Of a DNA stretch of 64,000 bases, positions 9,779 to 20,235 are shown one piece after another. The translations under genes were made by a program, and so were the position numbers. The notes beneath the pieces are model-generated. The model was not told the DNA's origin. It worked only from the letters and a program-made list of their open reading frames with translations, and searched no databases. The DNA lies in the NCBI GenBank assembly GCA_021927905.1, contig BLLK01000027.1:186001-250000 (forward strand), read 5' to 3'. How positions within the stretch are numbered: position 1 is the first letter of the stretch; the number at the start of each line of letters is the position of its first letter. Source of the stretch: Chaetoceros tenuissimus (taxonomy: Eukaryota > Bacillariophyta > Thalassiosirophyceae > Chaetocerotales > Chaetocerotaceae).

Positions 9779-11533
9779 ATGTTCAAGGCAACAATTCCAG
9801 GTCTATTGAATAAGTCCCGAACCCTTGTCGCAAGACGGTTTGGGAGTGAAACACAAAACCTAGTGGCACAGATGATCTTCAATGATGACGTGAATGTCCT
9901 TACAACTTTTGATATGAATCGCGTGGCATCCTTTACTTTTGGAGATCGAGTCTGCGGAGAAATATTTGAAATGCTAGAGCATTGTCTTAGAAATCCTCTA
10001 GAGTTTACTGTTCTTAGTCTGCATAAAACTTTGGTTCTATTGCATCATCTTGCAATTTATGCATCGCAAAAGGCAGCTAATAATGTCTGGATATTGAAGC
10101 CACATATCAAACCTTTACTTAATTACAATACAGTTTTGATGGCTCAAAGTGAACCAAAATCTATCATGGCCAAGATTCAAAAGATTAAGGGTGGATCAGT
10201 AGATAGAGGTCAGCCAGTCCGTCAAGCTGCCAAAGTTTTGTTCGATTTGCTCTCCGATGTTGAAATGTTCAAGAAGGTGAGAGAAACTAGTGCGGATCCT
10301 GATTCACTCGTTCCTGTAGGTCACCATGAACAAGTAGGATTTGTATCGGACGAAGTTCGCAAAGCTACCTTGGAAGAGAAACTTCAAAAGCAACATGATA
10401 TTCAAATCAAGAGTAACTTGAAAGATGGTGGTAAAGGTGGTTTTGGATCACATGGGCAAACAGTTATTGGTGCAGCACATTCCATGGAAGAAATGCTAAA
10501 AATGGCAATGAAGAATAAGACAGGATATAGAGATGGGAATCTTTCACCTGAAGAAGCGGCACACCAAGCACATTTGCGACAGCTGGAAGAAGACCTGAAG
10601 AATGGAAAGTTTGGTGGCGATCCTGTTCCTCAACCAAAACCAGAGGTTGTGGATTTACTAGATTTCGGTAATGATGAAGTAGCTATGAAGGAAGAAATTC
10701 CAAAGGTTGATTCTGTTGGAGAATTACCATATGAAGTAGCAAACGAAGATCCATATGTAGTAGATTCTTCCGATGAAGCAGATGCGCAAAACGATGAAGC
10801 ACATGATCCATTTGATCCAGTTCAACCTCCGATGACAAATGATTTACCAAAAGAGACAGCATCTTCTACACATGCAGATGATTTGTTATCATTATCAATG
10901 ACCGGAATGAACATTGGCAGTGAACAAAACTCTACGCATGGATCTACTTCTAATCTTTCCGAACAAGGTGGATTGACAGCAAATGTTGCTCAGACAGTGC
11001 CAGATCCAATGTCAGCATTTGACGCTTTGGCTGAAGCAAATGTGCCAGATTCTGGACTTTCAACTTCAGTGCATTCTAACTCCTCTGGACAACTTCCAAT
11101 ACCAGAAATGCCACCAGCACCACCAGCACCACCAGCACCTCCTGCTGAGTTGCCACCTTCTCCTCCGGTAGAAACACATCCAGTTGAAAAAACAGCTGAT
11201 GACTCTTCTCTTCCGCCATCAGATAATGCGAACCCTATGAATGCAGCAATGAACATGATGGGCAATATGGGTATGAATATGAACAACACAAGCCAAAATA
11301 ACATGGCGATGAATCCAATGATGATGATGGGTAATCCAATGATGATGCAGCAAATGATGCAAAACATGCAGAGTATGCCGCAGGAGCAACAGGCACAATT
11401 TATGCAACAAATGATGTTGATGAATCAACAGATGATGCAAATGATGATGCAAAATAATCAACAGGGTTCCGACAATGGTCAAGGCCAAAATGGAAACACA
11501 CAGAACAACTCTGGCAACCCTAGTTGGATGTGA
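9779..11533 (+). CDS. ENTH-like clathrin adaptor with Met/Asn/Gln-rich tail
   Basis: The N-terminal 160 residues form a helical domain resembling ENTH/ANTH membrane-binding modules, with the characteristic helix LSLHKTLVLLHHLAIYAS at about 79-96. The rest is disordered and carries linear endocytic motifs. A clathrin-box-like DLLDF sits at 292-296 and a DPF motif at 343-345 (HDPFDP), the type that binds the AP-2 appendage. A proline run (PPAPPAPPAP) follows. The last 100 residues are very rich in Met, Asn and Gln (MNMMGNMGMNMNN and similar). The motifs suggest a role in coat assembly at the plasma membrane or trans-Golgi. The domain assignment is by eye and moderately sure. Confidence 0.65.
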   Translation: MFKATIPGLLNKSRTLVARRFGSETQNLVAQMIFNDDVNVLTTFDMNRVASFTFGDRVCGEIFEMLEHCLRNPLEFTVLSLHKTLVLLHHLAIYASQKAANNVWILKPHIKPLLNYNTVLMAQSEPKSIMAKIQKIKGGSVDRGQPVRQAAKVLFDLLSDVEMFKKVRETSADPDSLVPVGHHEQVGFVSDEVRKATLEEKLQKQHDIQIKSNLKDGGKGGFGSHGQTVIGAAHSMEEMLKMAMKNKTGYRDGNLSPEEAAHQAHLRQLEEDLKNGKFGGDPVPQPKPEVVDLLDFGNDEVAMKEEIPKVDSVGELPYEVANEDPYVVDSSDEADAQNDEAHDPFDPVQPPMTNDLPKETASSTHADDLLSLSMTGMNIGSEQNSTHGSTSNLSEQGGLTANVAQTVPDPMSAFDALAEANVPDSGLSTSVHSNSSGQLPIPEMPPAPPAPPAPPAELPPSPPVETHPVEKTADDSSLPPSDNANPMNAAMNMMGNMGMNMNNTSQNNMAMNPMMMMGNPMMMQQMMQNMQSMPQEQQAQFMQQMMLMNQQMMQMMMQNNQQGSDNGQGQNGNTQNNSGNPSWM

Positions 11534-11653
11534 TGAAGCAATCCCAAAGAATATGAATACAAAATGATCATACATTGAAGTTTTTTAGGAAAATGATTAG
11601 TAAATACTCGGCCATTTCGTACAACTATTAAAATAATGATTATGCCTTGATAT

Positions 11654-14080
11654 TTATTCATTTTTCTTCAGCTCCATGTCTATTCGATGCCTAATTTGAC
11701 CTAAATCTGCACTGACCACACTCCACCAGATAGCAGATCCACAGCAAAGAATGAGAAGAGGAGGAAAGCCAAACAGTGATTTTGAACCATCCTCCAATGT
11801 CCGACCAATGCCAGTATACATCATTATTCTATCTAATAAAGCAATCAAAAATGCTGCACTACCTCCTCCCCAGCGATTTGCTAAAGCATCGACAATTGGC
11901 TTTGCTTCATATCTGGCTTCATTCGAAAGTCCTCTCCACAGATTTTCTCTGACAGGTTTTGCTACCGCAAAGTTGATAACTTTAGTCAATTCGTCCAAAA
12001 TGAGGAAAAGAACTAGATTTGGAGGTTCTCCATCAGCTTTTACATGCCATAGTGCAAGGACAGACACACCGAAAAGCCGAACAAGAGGGATCAAAGAAAG
12101 AGTACCACGAAGCCCAAATGAATTGGCAACATATGCACCAAGTCCACTTGCTTGTAACGCAAATGTAGCTACACTGGAAGCAATGTTAATATTCGCCAAA
12201 AACGCAGTATCTGAGTCCACACTATTGTTCGATGATCTATTTGCAACAAGCTGTGCTCTCTGGAAAGATAAAAGAACATTTGTCGTTGCATACAAAGCAT
12301 TATAAGTAAAAATGGTCATGAGCAATCGCGATTTCAAAATTGTTGTAACTCCTCGCAGAAGTCTCTTCTTGAAAGTTGTTTCATCTTCTATTTCTTCTAA
12401 TGGCAAACCATTTTGTTTTGTCTCATGGTTTGCAGTTTGTTCTTGACCAACATGAATTGCGGTATTGATTGGATCAGATTGTTTGTTACCTAGATTGCTC
12501 AAATTATTTCCTGAACTCATAGCACGTCGTATACTGTTAATTGAACTTCCACTTGCAATGCGCTTCATACTACCGACTGAAGTGACTTTCTTCATCGAAC
12601 TATCAACTTCTGCAGCTGAATTGATGGATGCCATGGACATGCCACTTGCAATTCTCTTCATTCCACTCCCAAAAGATGTTATTCTCTTCATGGACGAGTC
12701 TACTTCTTCTTGATTATCTGATGATGCAGATGCGTTCAAGGTCGACTCAGAGGATTCGGAATGACGATCGCTCACTGTAGACGGATTCACATCTAGTAAT
12801 GTCAGATCTTCCTGGGAAGAGTAAGTTTGTTCTTCTTGCCAATGTCTCAGCATAATTTGACCCATTTCTATAGAAAGCTCAGCTGATAACAATAGTAAAA
12901 TCGCAGCTACAATCAAAAGTCCCGATAAATGAAGCTTATGTGCAGTCATCGACACGAATACGCTTCCTGCGATTCCTCCCACAGTTCCACCAAAACCAAC
13001 AAATGCAAGTCTCTTCAGCCTCGCCCTAGATTTTCCGCCAGTGCCTTTCTTATTTTCATCATCTACCTCATTTTGATTTTTCAAGCCATGCGATGTTAGC
13101 AGTCGCTGTCTCTTCTTTTCTCTGATTTCAGCTTGCTCTTCGTATTCCATAGCTTCACTTGTGACACCCCACATTAAACTGATTGAATGTAGTTTCATCA
13201 AGTGCACCACTAGGAAAAACATCACGTAGAATGCTTTCCCAAATTTTTCCATGACAAATGATGCAATTTTCATAGCGTATCCTAGTATTGATTCTCCTTC
13301 ATTGAAAATCAGAATTTTTTCAATTTGTTCCCAAAGAACCAAGACACCGTCTGCATCTGTCAACTGAGCATCATCATCTTCTTCTCCTCCAAATCCTAGT
13401 AAATCCATGAGTTTAAAACTAATGGCATATCCAAAGAGGCAAATCGCAAAGCATCTCAAAAACAAAGCTAAACTTGTGCCTTGTGTTTCACCTCTTGTAA
13501 ATCCAAGCTTCACTCTCCACGGCGGCCATTTTCGTTCAGGATTCGGTGCTTCGAACAACCAACCTACAGGAACTGAACTTGCAAACGCAAGGATGGTACT
13601 AACAAGTGTTAAAATGGGTATATAATTCACACCTACTTTCAGCGCAGCTGCATCTCTCATTGGTGCCAGCATATAGTTGGACATGGTAAGGAGCAAGAGC
13701 GAGAAGAAACCAGCAATTGTCGCGGGTGATCTGGACGATTTACCGTTTATTTGACTCCGTTTGAAACGAAAAGATTTTTGTTCAAGACGTAAAAATAGAA
13801 AGTATACTCTAGTCAAAATTCTCCCAGTGCTTGAGTCTTGTGTAAACATTACTTTTTGTGGATTTATCGAATGCATATTAAATGATGTAGGTGGCGGTTG
13901 AGGAGATGCATCCATTATGGTAGGGGCAGTTAGTTGCGAGTGATCATTACTTTGCGATTGAGCAATATCATGCCTTCCATTTGAGTAGTCCTCGTCGGAA
14001 TCATTTTCTGCAATAGTTTGTTCGCCCATCATGGCAGCTCTGTGGCGATTCCGAAGACCTGCAGTATTTTGAAAGCTCAT
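11654..14080 (-). CDS. Polytopic membrane protein resembling ATP:ADP antiporter / nucleotide transporter family
   Basis: The 808-residue product has a disordered N-terminus of about 110 residues. Hydrophobic segments include FFSLLLLTMSNYMLAPMRDAAALK at about 122-145, which matches the opening helix and RD signature of AAA-type ATP:ADP antiporters (TC 2.A.12), the group of diatom NTT proteins. About ten more membrane segments follow. A long cytoplasmic loop (about residues 405-560) is rich in Ser and Lys and contains an internal duplication. It could be a divergent NTT or another MFS-like carrier, and the substrate is unknown. There is no clear plastid leader. The gene converges on the adaptor gene with a 120-nt gap. 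Confidence 0.55.
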   Translation of the reverse strand: MSFQNTAGLRNRHRAAMMGEQTIAENDSDEDYSNGRHDIAQSQSNDHSQLTAPTIMDASPQPPPTSFNMHSINPQKVMFTQDSSTGRILTRVYFLFLRLEQKSFRFKRSQINGKSSRSPATIAGFFSLLLLTMSNYMLAPMRDAAALKVGVNYIPILTLVSTILAFASSVPVGWLFEAPNPERKWPPWRVKLGFTRGETQGTSLALFLRCFAICLFGYAISFKLMDLLGFGGEEDDDAQLTDADGVLVLWEQIEKILIFNEGESILGYAMKIASFVMEKFGKAFYVMFFLVVHLMKLHSISLMWGVTSEAMEYEEQAEIREKKRQRLLTSHGLKNQNEVDDENKKGTGGKSRARLKRLAFVGFGGTVGGIAGSVFVSMTAHKLHLSGLLIVAAILLLLSAELSIEMGQIMLRHWQEEQTYSSQEDLTLLDVNPSTVSDRHSESSESTLNASASSDNQEEVDSSMKRITSFGSGMKRIASGMSMASINSAAEVDSSMKKVTSVGSMKRIASGSSINSIRRAMSSGNNLSNLGNKQSDPINTAIHVGQEQTANHETKQNGLPLEEIEDETTFKKRLLRGVTTILKSRLLMTIFTYNALYATTNVLLSFQRAQLVANRSSNNSVDSDTAFLANINIASSVATFALQASGLGAYVANSFGLRGTLSLIPLVRLFGVSVLALWHVKADGEPPNLVLFLILDELTKVINFAVAKPVRENLWRGLSNEARYEAKPIVDALANRWGGGSAAFLIALLDRIMMYTGIGRTLEDGSKSLFGFPPLLILCCGSAIWWSVVSADLGQIRHRIDMELKKNE
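12520..12715 (-). repeat. Internal repeat in the transporter loop
   Basis: The reading frame contains two copies of a module of about 28 residues. Each starts VDSSMK, continues with T-S-x-G-S, then MKRIASG and an S-x-NS segment. The repeated units lie around 12630-12715 and 12530-12610. Clustered Ser next to Lys/Arg suggests phosphorylation sites, as an inference. Confidence 0.6.
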
Positions 14081-14746
14081 GATGAAACTTTTACCAAACT
14101 ATGGAAAAATTGATATTGCTTTCAAGGCTTTTTGTATGTGTTGTGTTTAGAAATCTATTTGAATAGATTATCTGGTTATCTTTATCCACGTGAAAAAATG
14201 CAAGAGGTGAGTAGAGTTGGTGATGAAGACTTCCAGTTTGTCTACTTTTTATCAATCTGTAATGCGTTATCGTCACCTAATAAAAGTGGAATAACAGCAA
14301 AGCACAATAGAGATAGAAATAGATGATTCTGATGAGAAAAGTCCGCCTCCTCTTCAAAATATATGTATTAACTCGTGCGTCTTGCAGATTTGCTTTTGAT
14401 GCAATTCTTCTGATGATACGGTAGTTAAACGGTAGTAGTAGTAGGAGTAGCAATTTTGGGGAAGAAAGGTGAAGTCTTTCTTCTTGACAGGTCTATGATG
14501 TAATAAAGAGCCTCGTTTCAGACTTCAGTTTTTAGTGGCTGTGAGAAGCAAGATGTCCTTTCTTTCCTCTCCCTTCCTTACTCTTTTGATAAATAAACAT
14601 GGCAAAGAAATCCAATGATACCTCTGCAAACTGCACAAGACACAAGACCTCTCTCTATTGTAGGCATTATTGACGAACTATCCTCCTTGTACCAAGAAAC
14701 TGAACATTGGATACCATTTGTAGCTACTTTATCGAGACATATAACT
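14081..14746. promoter_or_regulatory. Divergent region upstream of nucleoporin
   Basis: The region spans 14081-14746 if the nucleoporin starts at 14747. It includes a short GTA repeat near 14430. The frame is open upstream of 14747 back to an ATG at 14615, but those 44 codons look like leader sequence, not a conserved domain. Confidence 0.3.
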
Positions 14747-15931
14747 ATGGGAGAAGAAGTAAAAGCAAACGGAGAAGCAAAGCAAGAGGACAAAGGTGTC
14801 TCTACAGAAGAGACTACACAAAGTAGTCCTTCATCTAAAACAGAGTCTAAAAAGAGATCGCTGGAAGAGGACAAAGATTCTACAGCAGAAGCAGTCGGCG
14901 AAAAAGATCCATCGGCAGCTGAAAATGAAAAGGATAAATGCGAGCAACCAAAAAGTAAAAAGACACGAACTGAGGAATCCATAGAAGCACCGAGTAAAGA
15001 AGAATCCAATGATTCACCTCCAAAATCTATCTTTGGAAGTTCAACTTCATCCGGTTTTGGATTTGGATCATCAGCACTCAAAGGAACTTCTACAGATGGA
15101 GAGAAGCCAACATCATCATTTGGATCAGCTACAGGATTTGGATCATCTACAGGCTTTGGATCAACTACATCAACAGGTTTTGGATCTTCGTCTGGATTTG
15201 GTTCTAGTACTTCTTCAGGATTTAAAACAACACCTCTTTCAGCAGGATTCGGATTTGGAAATTCATCATCTACAGGATCTAAAACTGTGTTTAACCTTGG
15301 AGGATCAAGCAAAGATGAAGATTCAACAAACAATGCATCTCCATCGAAATCTACAACGACACCGATCGTTGCACTTCCAGTTAGCAATGAACCAATTACA
15401 AATGGGGAGGAGAACGAAAAGGCTATCATCACTTTGAGAGCAAAATTATTCAAACTTTCAGATGTCAAGGTAAAGGTACAAGCTGCACCTAGTGAAGAAA
15501 AGGAAGAGAAGAAGGTTGGTATACAAATGGCAACAAAGGTTGGTCAAAATGTAGATAGTAAACAAGCTGATGAAAGTGAATCATCACAGCCTGCTGCAAA
15601 GAAAGACTGGAAAGAAGTTGGTATTGGTCCATTGCGTGTATTGACTGATGGTGAACACACAAGGATTGTGCAAAGAAGAGAAAATACACCAGGTGGACAA
15701 GGAACTCGATTAATATTGAATGTGCCACTACGAAAGGAATGTAGAGTTGAGAAACCGAATGATAAATTTGTCAAGCTTGCGGCTGTTGAAATTGTAGAGA
15801 ATGATGATGACGACAAAGATAGCGACAAGAAATCAGTGAAATATGTTCCTGCTCATTTCCTATTCAAGGTGAAGACGGTTGCTGAAGCAGACAGTTTATT
15901 AGAAACATTACAGAAGTATTGCGGAAACTAG
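14747..15931 (+). CDS. FG-repeat nucleoporin with C-terminal Ran-binding domain (Nup50/Nup2-like)
   Basis: Nup50/Nup2 proteins act on the nuclear side of the pore, binding Ran and importin alpha to help recycle import complexes. From the chosen start the protein has 394 residues: an acidic/basic head with KKRS and KSKKTRT stretches, then an FG region (many FGS, GFGSS and FGFG units at about 98-185). A C-terminal PH-like RanBP1 domain covers about the last 120 residues (WKEVGIGPLRVL, a RIVQRRENTPG loop, LNVPL, and a final helix EADSLLETLQKYCGN). The frame continues 44 codons upstream to 14615, but the ATG at 14747 begins the hydrophilic head and has a better context. The distinction from RanBP3-like proteins is not certain. 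Confidence 0.8.
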   Translation: MGEEVKANGEAKQEDKGVSTEETTQSSPSSKTESKKRSLEEDKDSTAEAVGEKDPSAAENEKDKCEQPKSKKTRTEESIEAPSKEESNDSPPKSIFGSSTSSGFGFGSSALKGTSTDGEKPTSSFGSATGFGSSTGFGSTTSTGFGSSSGFGSSTSSGFKTTPLSAGFGFGNSSSTGSKTVFNLGGSSKDEDSTNNASPSKSTTTPIVALPVSNEPITNGEENEKAIITLRAKLFKLSDVKVKVQAAPSEEKEEKKVGIQMATKVGQNVDSKQADESESSQPAAKKDWKEVGIGPLRVLTDGEHTRIVQRRENTPGGQGTRLILNVPLRKECRVEKPNDKFVKLAAVEIVENDDDDKDSDKKSVKYVPAHFLFKVKTVAEADSLLETLQKYCGN

Positions 15932-17165
15932 GCGAATATACATTACCGTGTATATTCTGTGAATCTCAACGGATTGATATTATGTGAATGTAGATGGGGA
16001 TTATTGAACATGTATGGTCTGGGCATACTTTGTAAATGATTCTTAATTTTAGGATGTTATGCGACAAAAGTTTTATTTGTCATTTTCATACTTTTCCTAT
16101 ATAATTTTAAAACAAAGGACCCCTCGATTGTTAATATTTTTGCATTTGTCATCAGAAGGAATCTTTTTACTTTAATAATGATGTATTTATATGCAATCGA
16201 CCCAGATGTACTCGTCTATATTTCTTATGTTGTAAACCTACACTTTTTCACCATTTTCTTTTCAGCAATGTACTGTAGTAAGCGAAAGTAGGAAGTACAG
16301 TATGTATTTTAGGTAATACGTTTATAAGTTACACAGCTTTGGACAAAATGTGTTAGTGTAATTGTAAAAATGAACAAATTATTTCACAACTATTATACTT
16401 CTTCAGCATAACAAAATCAAACATTATTTATTTTTAGAAACAATGCTGTAAACCTATAAAAAGGATCATAACCTGTATATTATCCTTCGTAAATATGTTT
16501 CATAACATCCTACCCAACATGGATTGTTATGGGTCACCGCTTACTAAAACGAGATGATAGCTGAAAAGGCAACAGACCCCTTCAACGAAACAGCACCTCC
16601 CTCCTTTGTCTAACTTTCAAGGTTCATTCAAGCTCTTCAGGTATGCATCTTCACCGTACTACACGATTTTTAGATGAAATTTCTAGATGATACAATGTTT
16701 TTGACGATTCGATGATGTTGCGGCGGGGGATTGGGCAGTTTTGTTTTAAAAAAGAATTCAGTGAACTTTTGAGGTTACTATGTATGGAAGCAGGAAGTTT
16801 TGACTGCACTTCTATCAAACCAGCACATGATGAAAGAAGCAACTCAAACATAAAACTTGGAAGAACTTACTATCTTTCGGGTTTCGGGAAAGATTTTAAT
16901 ACGGCATGATTGGAATGATGGAATTAAACTCTCAGAATTGAAAAGGAATAGGAGTGGTTGGTGTCTATGGAAAAAGAACGAGAGCACAGGATAGAAAATT
17001 AGAAATTCTTATTTGACAACGCGAACGAAAGAAAAAAACGCATCAAAGCTGCAATATCATCATCATCTATGCAAAATCTGAAAAGAATCAGGAAATCAAT
17101 TACCCGAAAAATTCAACCTTGACTCTTTCTAACTTTATTCTGTTTCCCCTACAGGTTTATTTAAA
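15932..17165. other. Intergenic region with probable leader exon of eL13
   Basis: About 1.2 kb hold no convincing coding gene. The ORF at 16712-16909 lacks recognisable content. The right part probably contains the eL13 promoter, a leader exon and a leader intron (separate entry). Confidence 0.35.
16641..17154 (+). other. Candidate 5'-UTR intron of eL13
   Basis: A CTTCAG|GTATGC donor-like site lies at 16641. A strong pyrimidine-rich acceptor (CCCCTACAG) ends at 17154, eleven bases before the eL13 ATG. Introns just before the start codon are common in ribosomal protein genes. The acceptor is convincing, but the donor is only one of several options. Confidence 0.35.
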
Positions 17166-17768
17166 ATGGTTAAGCACAACAATATCATCCCAAACATCCA
17201 CTGCAAGAAGAAGTGGCATACCTCCACCAGAGGACCACTTAAGGTAAAGCTTGCACTTAACCAGGCTTCCAAGAAGAAGTCTCGCCGTATTGCTCGTGCT
17301 GCTAAGGCTGCTGCTATGGCACCACGCCCAACTCAGCTTCTTCGCCCAGTTGTAAACGCACCAACCCAAAGATACAATGCTAAGGTCCGTCTTGGAAGAG
17401 GATTCACCGCTGCAGAGCTTAAGGCTGCTGGAATTAGCCCAGCTTACGCACGCACTGTAGGAATTGCTGTAGATCTTCGCCGTACTTCCCGTTCTGTTGA
17501 GGCTATGGAGAGAAATGTTGCTCGTTTGAATGAATACAAGTCCAAGTTGGTTGTATTCGGACAATCTACCAAGGAGGAATTCGCAGCTGCTTCCCAAGTT
17601 GTTGGAACCATTCAGCCAATTTCTAAGCCAGCATCTGAGATTGTTATGGCTGAAGTAACCGATGAGATGAAGGCTAGCGTAGCATTCACTCAAATGAGAC
17701 TTGCAAGACAAGAGACCAGACTTGCTGGACTCCGTATTGCAGTAGAGGCAAGAAAGAAGAAGGACTAA
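17166..17768 (+). CDS. RPL13: 60S ribosomal protein eL13
   Basis: This is a structural component of the large cytosolic ribosomal subunit. The 200-residue product matches eL13 end to end: the N-terminal VKHNNIIPNIHCKKKW box with the following basic HTSTRGPLKVKLALNQ region, the PRPTQLLRPVV segment, and the core RYNAKVRLGRGFTAAELKAAGI with YARTVGIAVDLRR. Codon choice is biased to GC-ending codons such as AAG, CGC, CTT and GCT, typical of highly expressed genes in this window. The length is normal for the family (about 200). The start is ATG in a TTAAAATGG context. Confidence 0.96.
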   Translation: MVKHNNIIPNIHCKKKWHTSTRGPLKVKLALNQASKKKSRRIARAAKAAAMAPRPTQLLRPVVNAPTQRYNAKVRLGRGFTAAELKAAGISPAYARTVGIAVDLRRTSRSVEAMERNVARLNEYKSKLVVFGQSTKEEFAAASQVVGTIQPISKPASEIVMAEVTDEMKASVAFTQMRLARQETRLAGLRIAVEARKKKD

Positions 17769-18521
17769 GAAAATTGTGATAAAAGTAAAGAAAAGATGCT
17801 TGATCTAAAATGATTTTTCCTTGTTTTCCGTTTATATCGAGAAAGTAGATGTATATTTCTTCTTCAATGTACATTTACCTTCAACATTCAAATTATATTC
17901 AATGAGGTGTGGTTAATACACAAAGACAACTCCTTTGTTTTGAATATGGGTAAACTGCTTTTGATTGAACGAAGTACGCAGCACGCAGTACCTTTTGTCA
18001 TCAAAAAATGATGTAAGGAGGGAATCTGTGTTGGAATAAATATTGTAGCTAAGAGAGTGTAAAATGAGACTATAGCATGCCAGAAAATTCTTTATCTCTG
18101 TACTTCCCAAAATGGCGAAAGCGTTTTCTATTCTTTACTTTACCAGCAATTGACATCAGAAATCATACTCGTCCAATTCAAGTAAAGCTAAAATATGAGC
18201 AGAAATATATTGGTTGAATGACGGTTATTGAATGTTCATGCAGGACTTGAAGAAAGAATGTGGTTATGAGCTTTCCATGCAACTGCATGCAGTGTACCCT
18301 TTTATAAGATATTATTGTACATTTTATCATGTAAAATGGCACCTATCACTGTCAGAGTTTCTTACAAAGGAAGATGAGATGAAATCCACGTACCAGATTT
18401 TTTTTTCCTGACACGTACGAGCGCCGAGGCAACCCAAGATTTCTCTTTGTGTGGAGATAAACGAACCTTGACAACAAATTCCATCGATCTCATACTTCTT
18501 TGCAATTAGATATCAATAACA
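17769..18521. promoter_or_regulatory. Intergenic region, aldolase promoter
   Basis: About 750 nt between eL13 and the aldolase. The right end should hold the aldolase promoter and a leader of unknown length. I recognise no TATA box or specific element and no coding exon. Confidence 0.35.
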
Positions 18522-20021
18522 ATGAAGCTCGCTCTTGCTACTATCGCTTTCGCTGCATCTGCACAGGCTTTCGCTCCTACTGCTTCTTACGGAGCAAGCT
18601 CTGCTCTTAAGATGTCCACCGAGACCTCTGAGGAGAAGGTAAGCTCTTTTTGTGAGAAAGATGTGTTTTAGATTCGAATTTGCACCGAGAATCGCCAAAA
18701 CTTTGGTGGAATTCATCTACAGTTTAATCTATGAAGAAAAGGAACCCATACATCTGGAAAATTGTGGTATAATATGGTTTGCCGACTTGCAGAAAAAATG
18801 GAAACTCTTTTTTTCTCGAAACTTGATGCTAACTTTCTTCTTCCAAATAGGCTTTCGCAAAGCTCCCAGCTTCTGTTAAGCCAGGTGTTGTAACCGGAAA
18901 GGCTCTTGAGGATCTTCTTGACAACGCTAAGGAGAACGGATATGCTATTCCAGTAAGTAACTCTGATGTTTCTTGTATTCGCCTTTCCTGTTTTTTGACA
19001 TCACTTTTCTTACCTTTTTCACTTTTCCTCTCAGGGAGTTAACATTGTTGGAACCAACTCTATCAACGCATGTATGGAGGCTGCTGCTAAGTACGGAGGA
19101 CCAGTTATGGTAACTTTCTCCAAGGGAGGTGGACAGTTCATCGCTGGAAAGTCTCTTGACAACGATGCTGACTCTGCTTCCATTGCAGGAGCTATCGCTG
19201 GAGCAAAGCACGTACATGAAGTAGCAAAGCTTTACGGAGTTCCAGTTGTACTTCACACTGATCACTGTCAAAAGGCATGGCTTCCATGGATCGACGGACT
19301 TCTTGCAGCATCTGAGGAGCACTTCGAGAAGACTGGAGAGCCACTTTTCTCTTCCCACATGCTTGATCTTTCCGAAGAGCCTCTTGAGGAGAACATTGCT
19401 ATCTGTAAGGAGTACATGGAGAAGTTCGCTAAGGTTAACATCCTTCTTGAGTTCGAGCTTGGAGTAACCGGAGGAGAGGAAGATGGAGTTGATAACACCG
19501 ATGTTGACTCTTCCCGTCTTTACACTCAGCCAGAGGAGGTATGGTACTCATACCAGGAGCTTTCCCAGGTTCCAAACGCTATGTTCACCTGTGCAGCTTC
19601 CTTCGGAAACGTACACGGAGTATACGCACCTGGAAATGTTGACCTTCAGCCAGTTATCCTTCACAACTCCCAAAAGTTCATCTCCGAGAAGCTTGGAAAT
19701 GGAGATGACAAGCCAATGAAATTTGTATTCCACGGAGGATCAGGATCTGATGTTGCAGATATCAAGTACGCTATTGAGGGAGGAGTTGTCAAGATGAACA
19801 TTGATACTGATACTCAGTGGGCATTCTGGGATGGAGTACGTGAGTATGAAGCAAAGTACCACGATTACCTTCAGGGACAAATCGGAAACCCAGATGGAGA
19901 TGACAAGCCAAACAAGAAATACTACGATCCACGTATGAGTCTTCGCGCTGGAGAGGAAGCTATGGCTGCACGTTTGGTTAAGGCTGCTGAGGACCTTAAC
20001 TGCGTTAACGTATTGAACTAA
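18522..20021 (+). CDS. Plastid class II fructose-bisphosphate aldolase (3 exons)
   Basis: It interconverts fructose-1,6-bisphosphate with DHAP and glyceraldehyde-3-phosphate, in the plastid Calvin cycle or pyrenoid, using a metal ion. Exons are 18522-18638, 18851-18952 and 19035-20021, with introns of 212 and 82 nt, both phase 0 GT-AG. The product is 401 residues. Exon 1 is almost entirely the targeting peptide (MKLALATIAFAASAQAFAP), with an ASAFAP-type site. Class II marks include GTNSINACMEAA, the zinc-binding LHTDHCQKA stretch, the ELGVTGGEEDG loop, VHGVYAPGNV, the FHGGSGS phosphate loop and VVKMNIDTDTQ. The 3' end faces the aldo/keto reductase with about 210 nt between. Diatoms have several class II aldolases, and which paralog this is remains open. 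Confidence 0.93.
18639..18850 (+). other. Aldolase intron 1
   Basis: It runs from GTAAGC to AAATAG, 212 nt, phase 0, between the targeting-peptide exon and the mature protein. Confidence 0.9.
18953..19034 (+). other. Aldolase intron 2
   Basis: It runs from GTAAGT to CTCTCAG, 82 nt, phase 0. It splits AIP|GVNIVGTNS. Confidence 0.9.
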
Positions 20022-20235
20022 GCACATACAATAGAGTCAAACAAATGATCAGCGCACTTTGCTGTCGATAGACTTCATGTAAATATATTTAACTGCAAAT
20101 TTAAAAAGAAATTACATTTACAAGAAACTAGATTCCCATGTAAGAATTTCTTTGAAACGTTGACAGCATCAGTCTGGATAGAAATACTGCATCAGTGCTA
20201 GTCTTCAAATCCGAATCTACTATTTAGGTTAGATA

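Noticed and set aside
10990-11575. Minus-strand ORFs rich in Ile or His
   Set aside because: Antisense of the Met/Asn/Gln- and Pro-rich tail of the clathrin adaptor.
14578-15468. 296-codon minus-strand ORF
   Set aside because: It is antisense to the FG-repeat region of the nucleoporin; the codon repeats of the sense strand keep the opposite frame open. Its Pro/Asp/Val/Ser composition is an artefact.
16712-16909. 65-codon plus ORF upstream of eL13
   Set aside because: No recognisable content; it falls inside the candidate leader intron.
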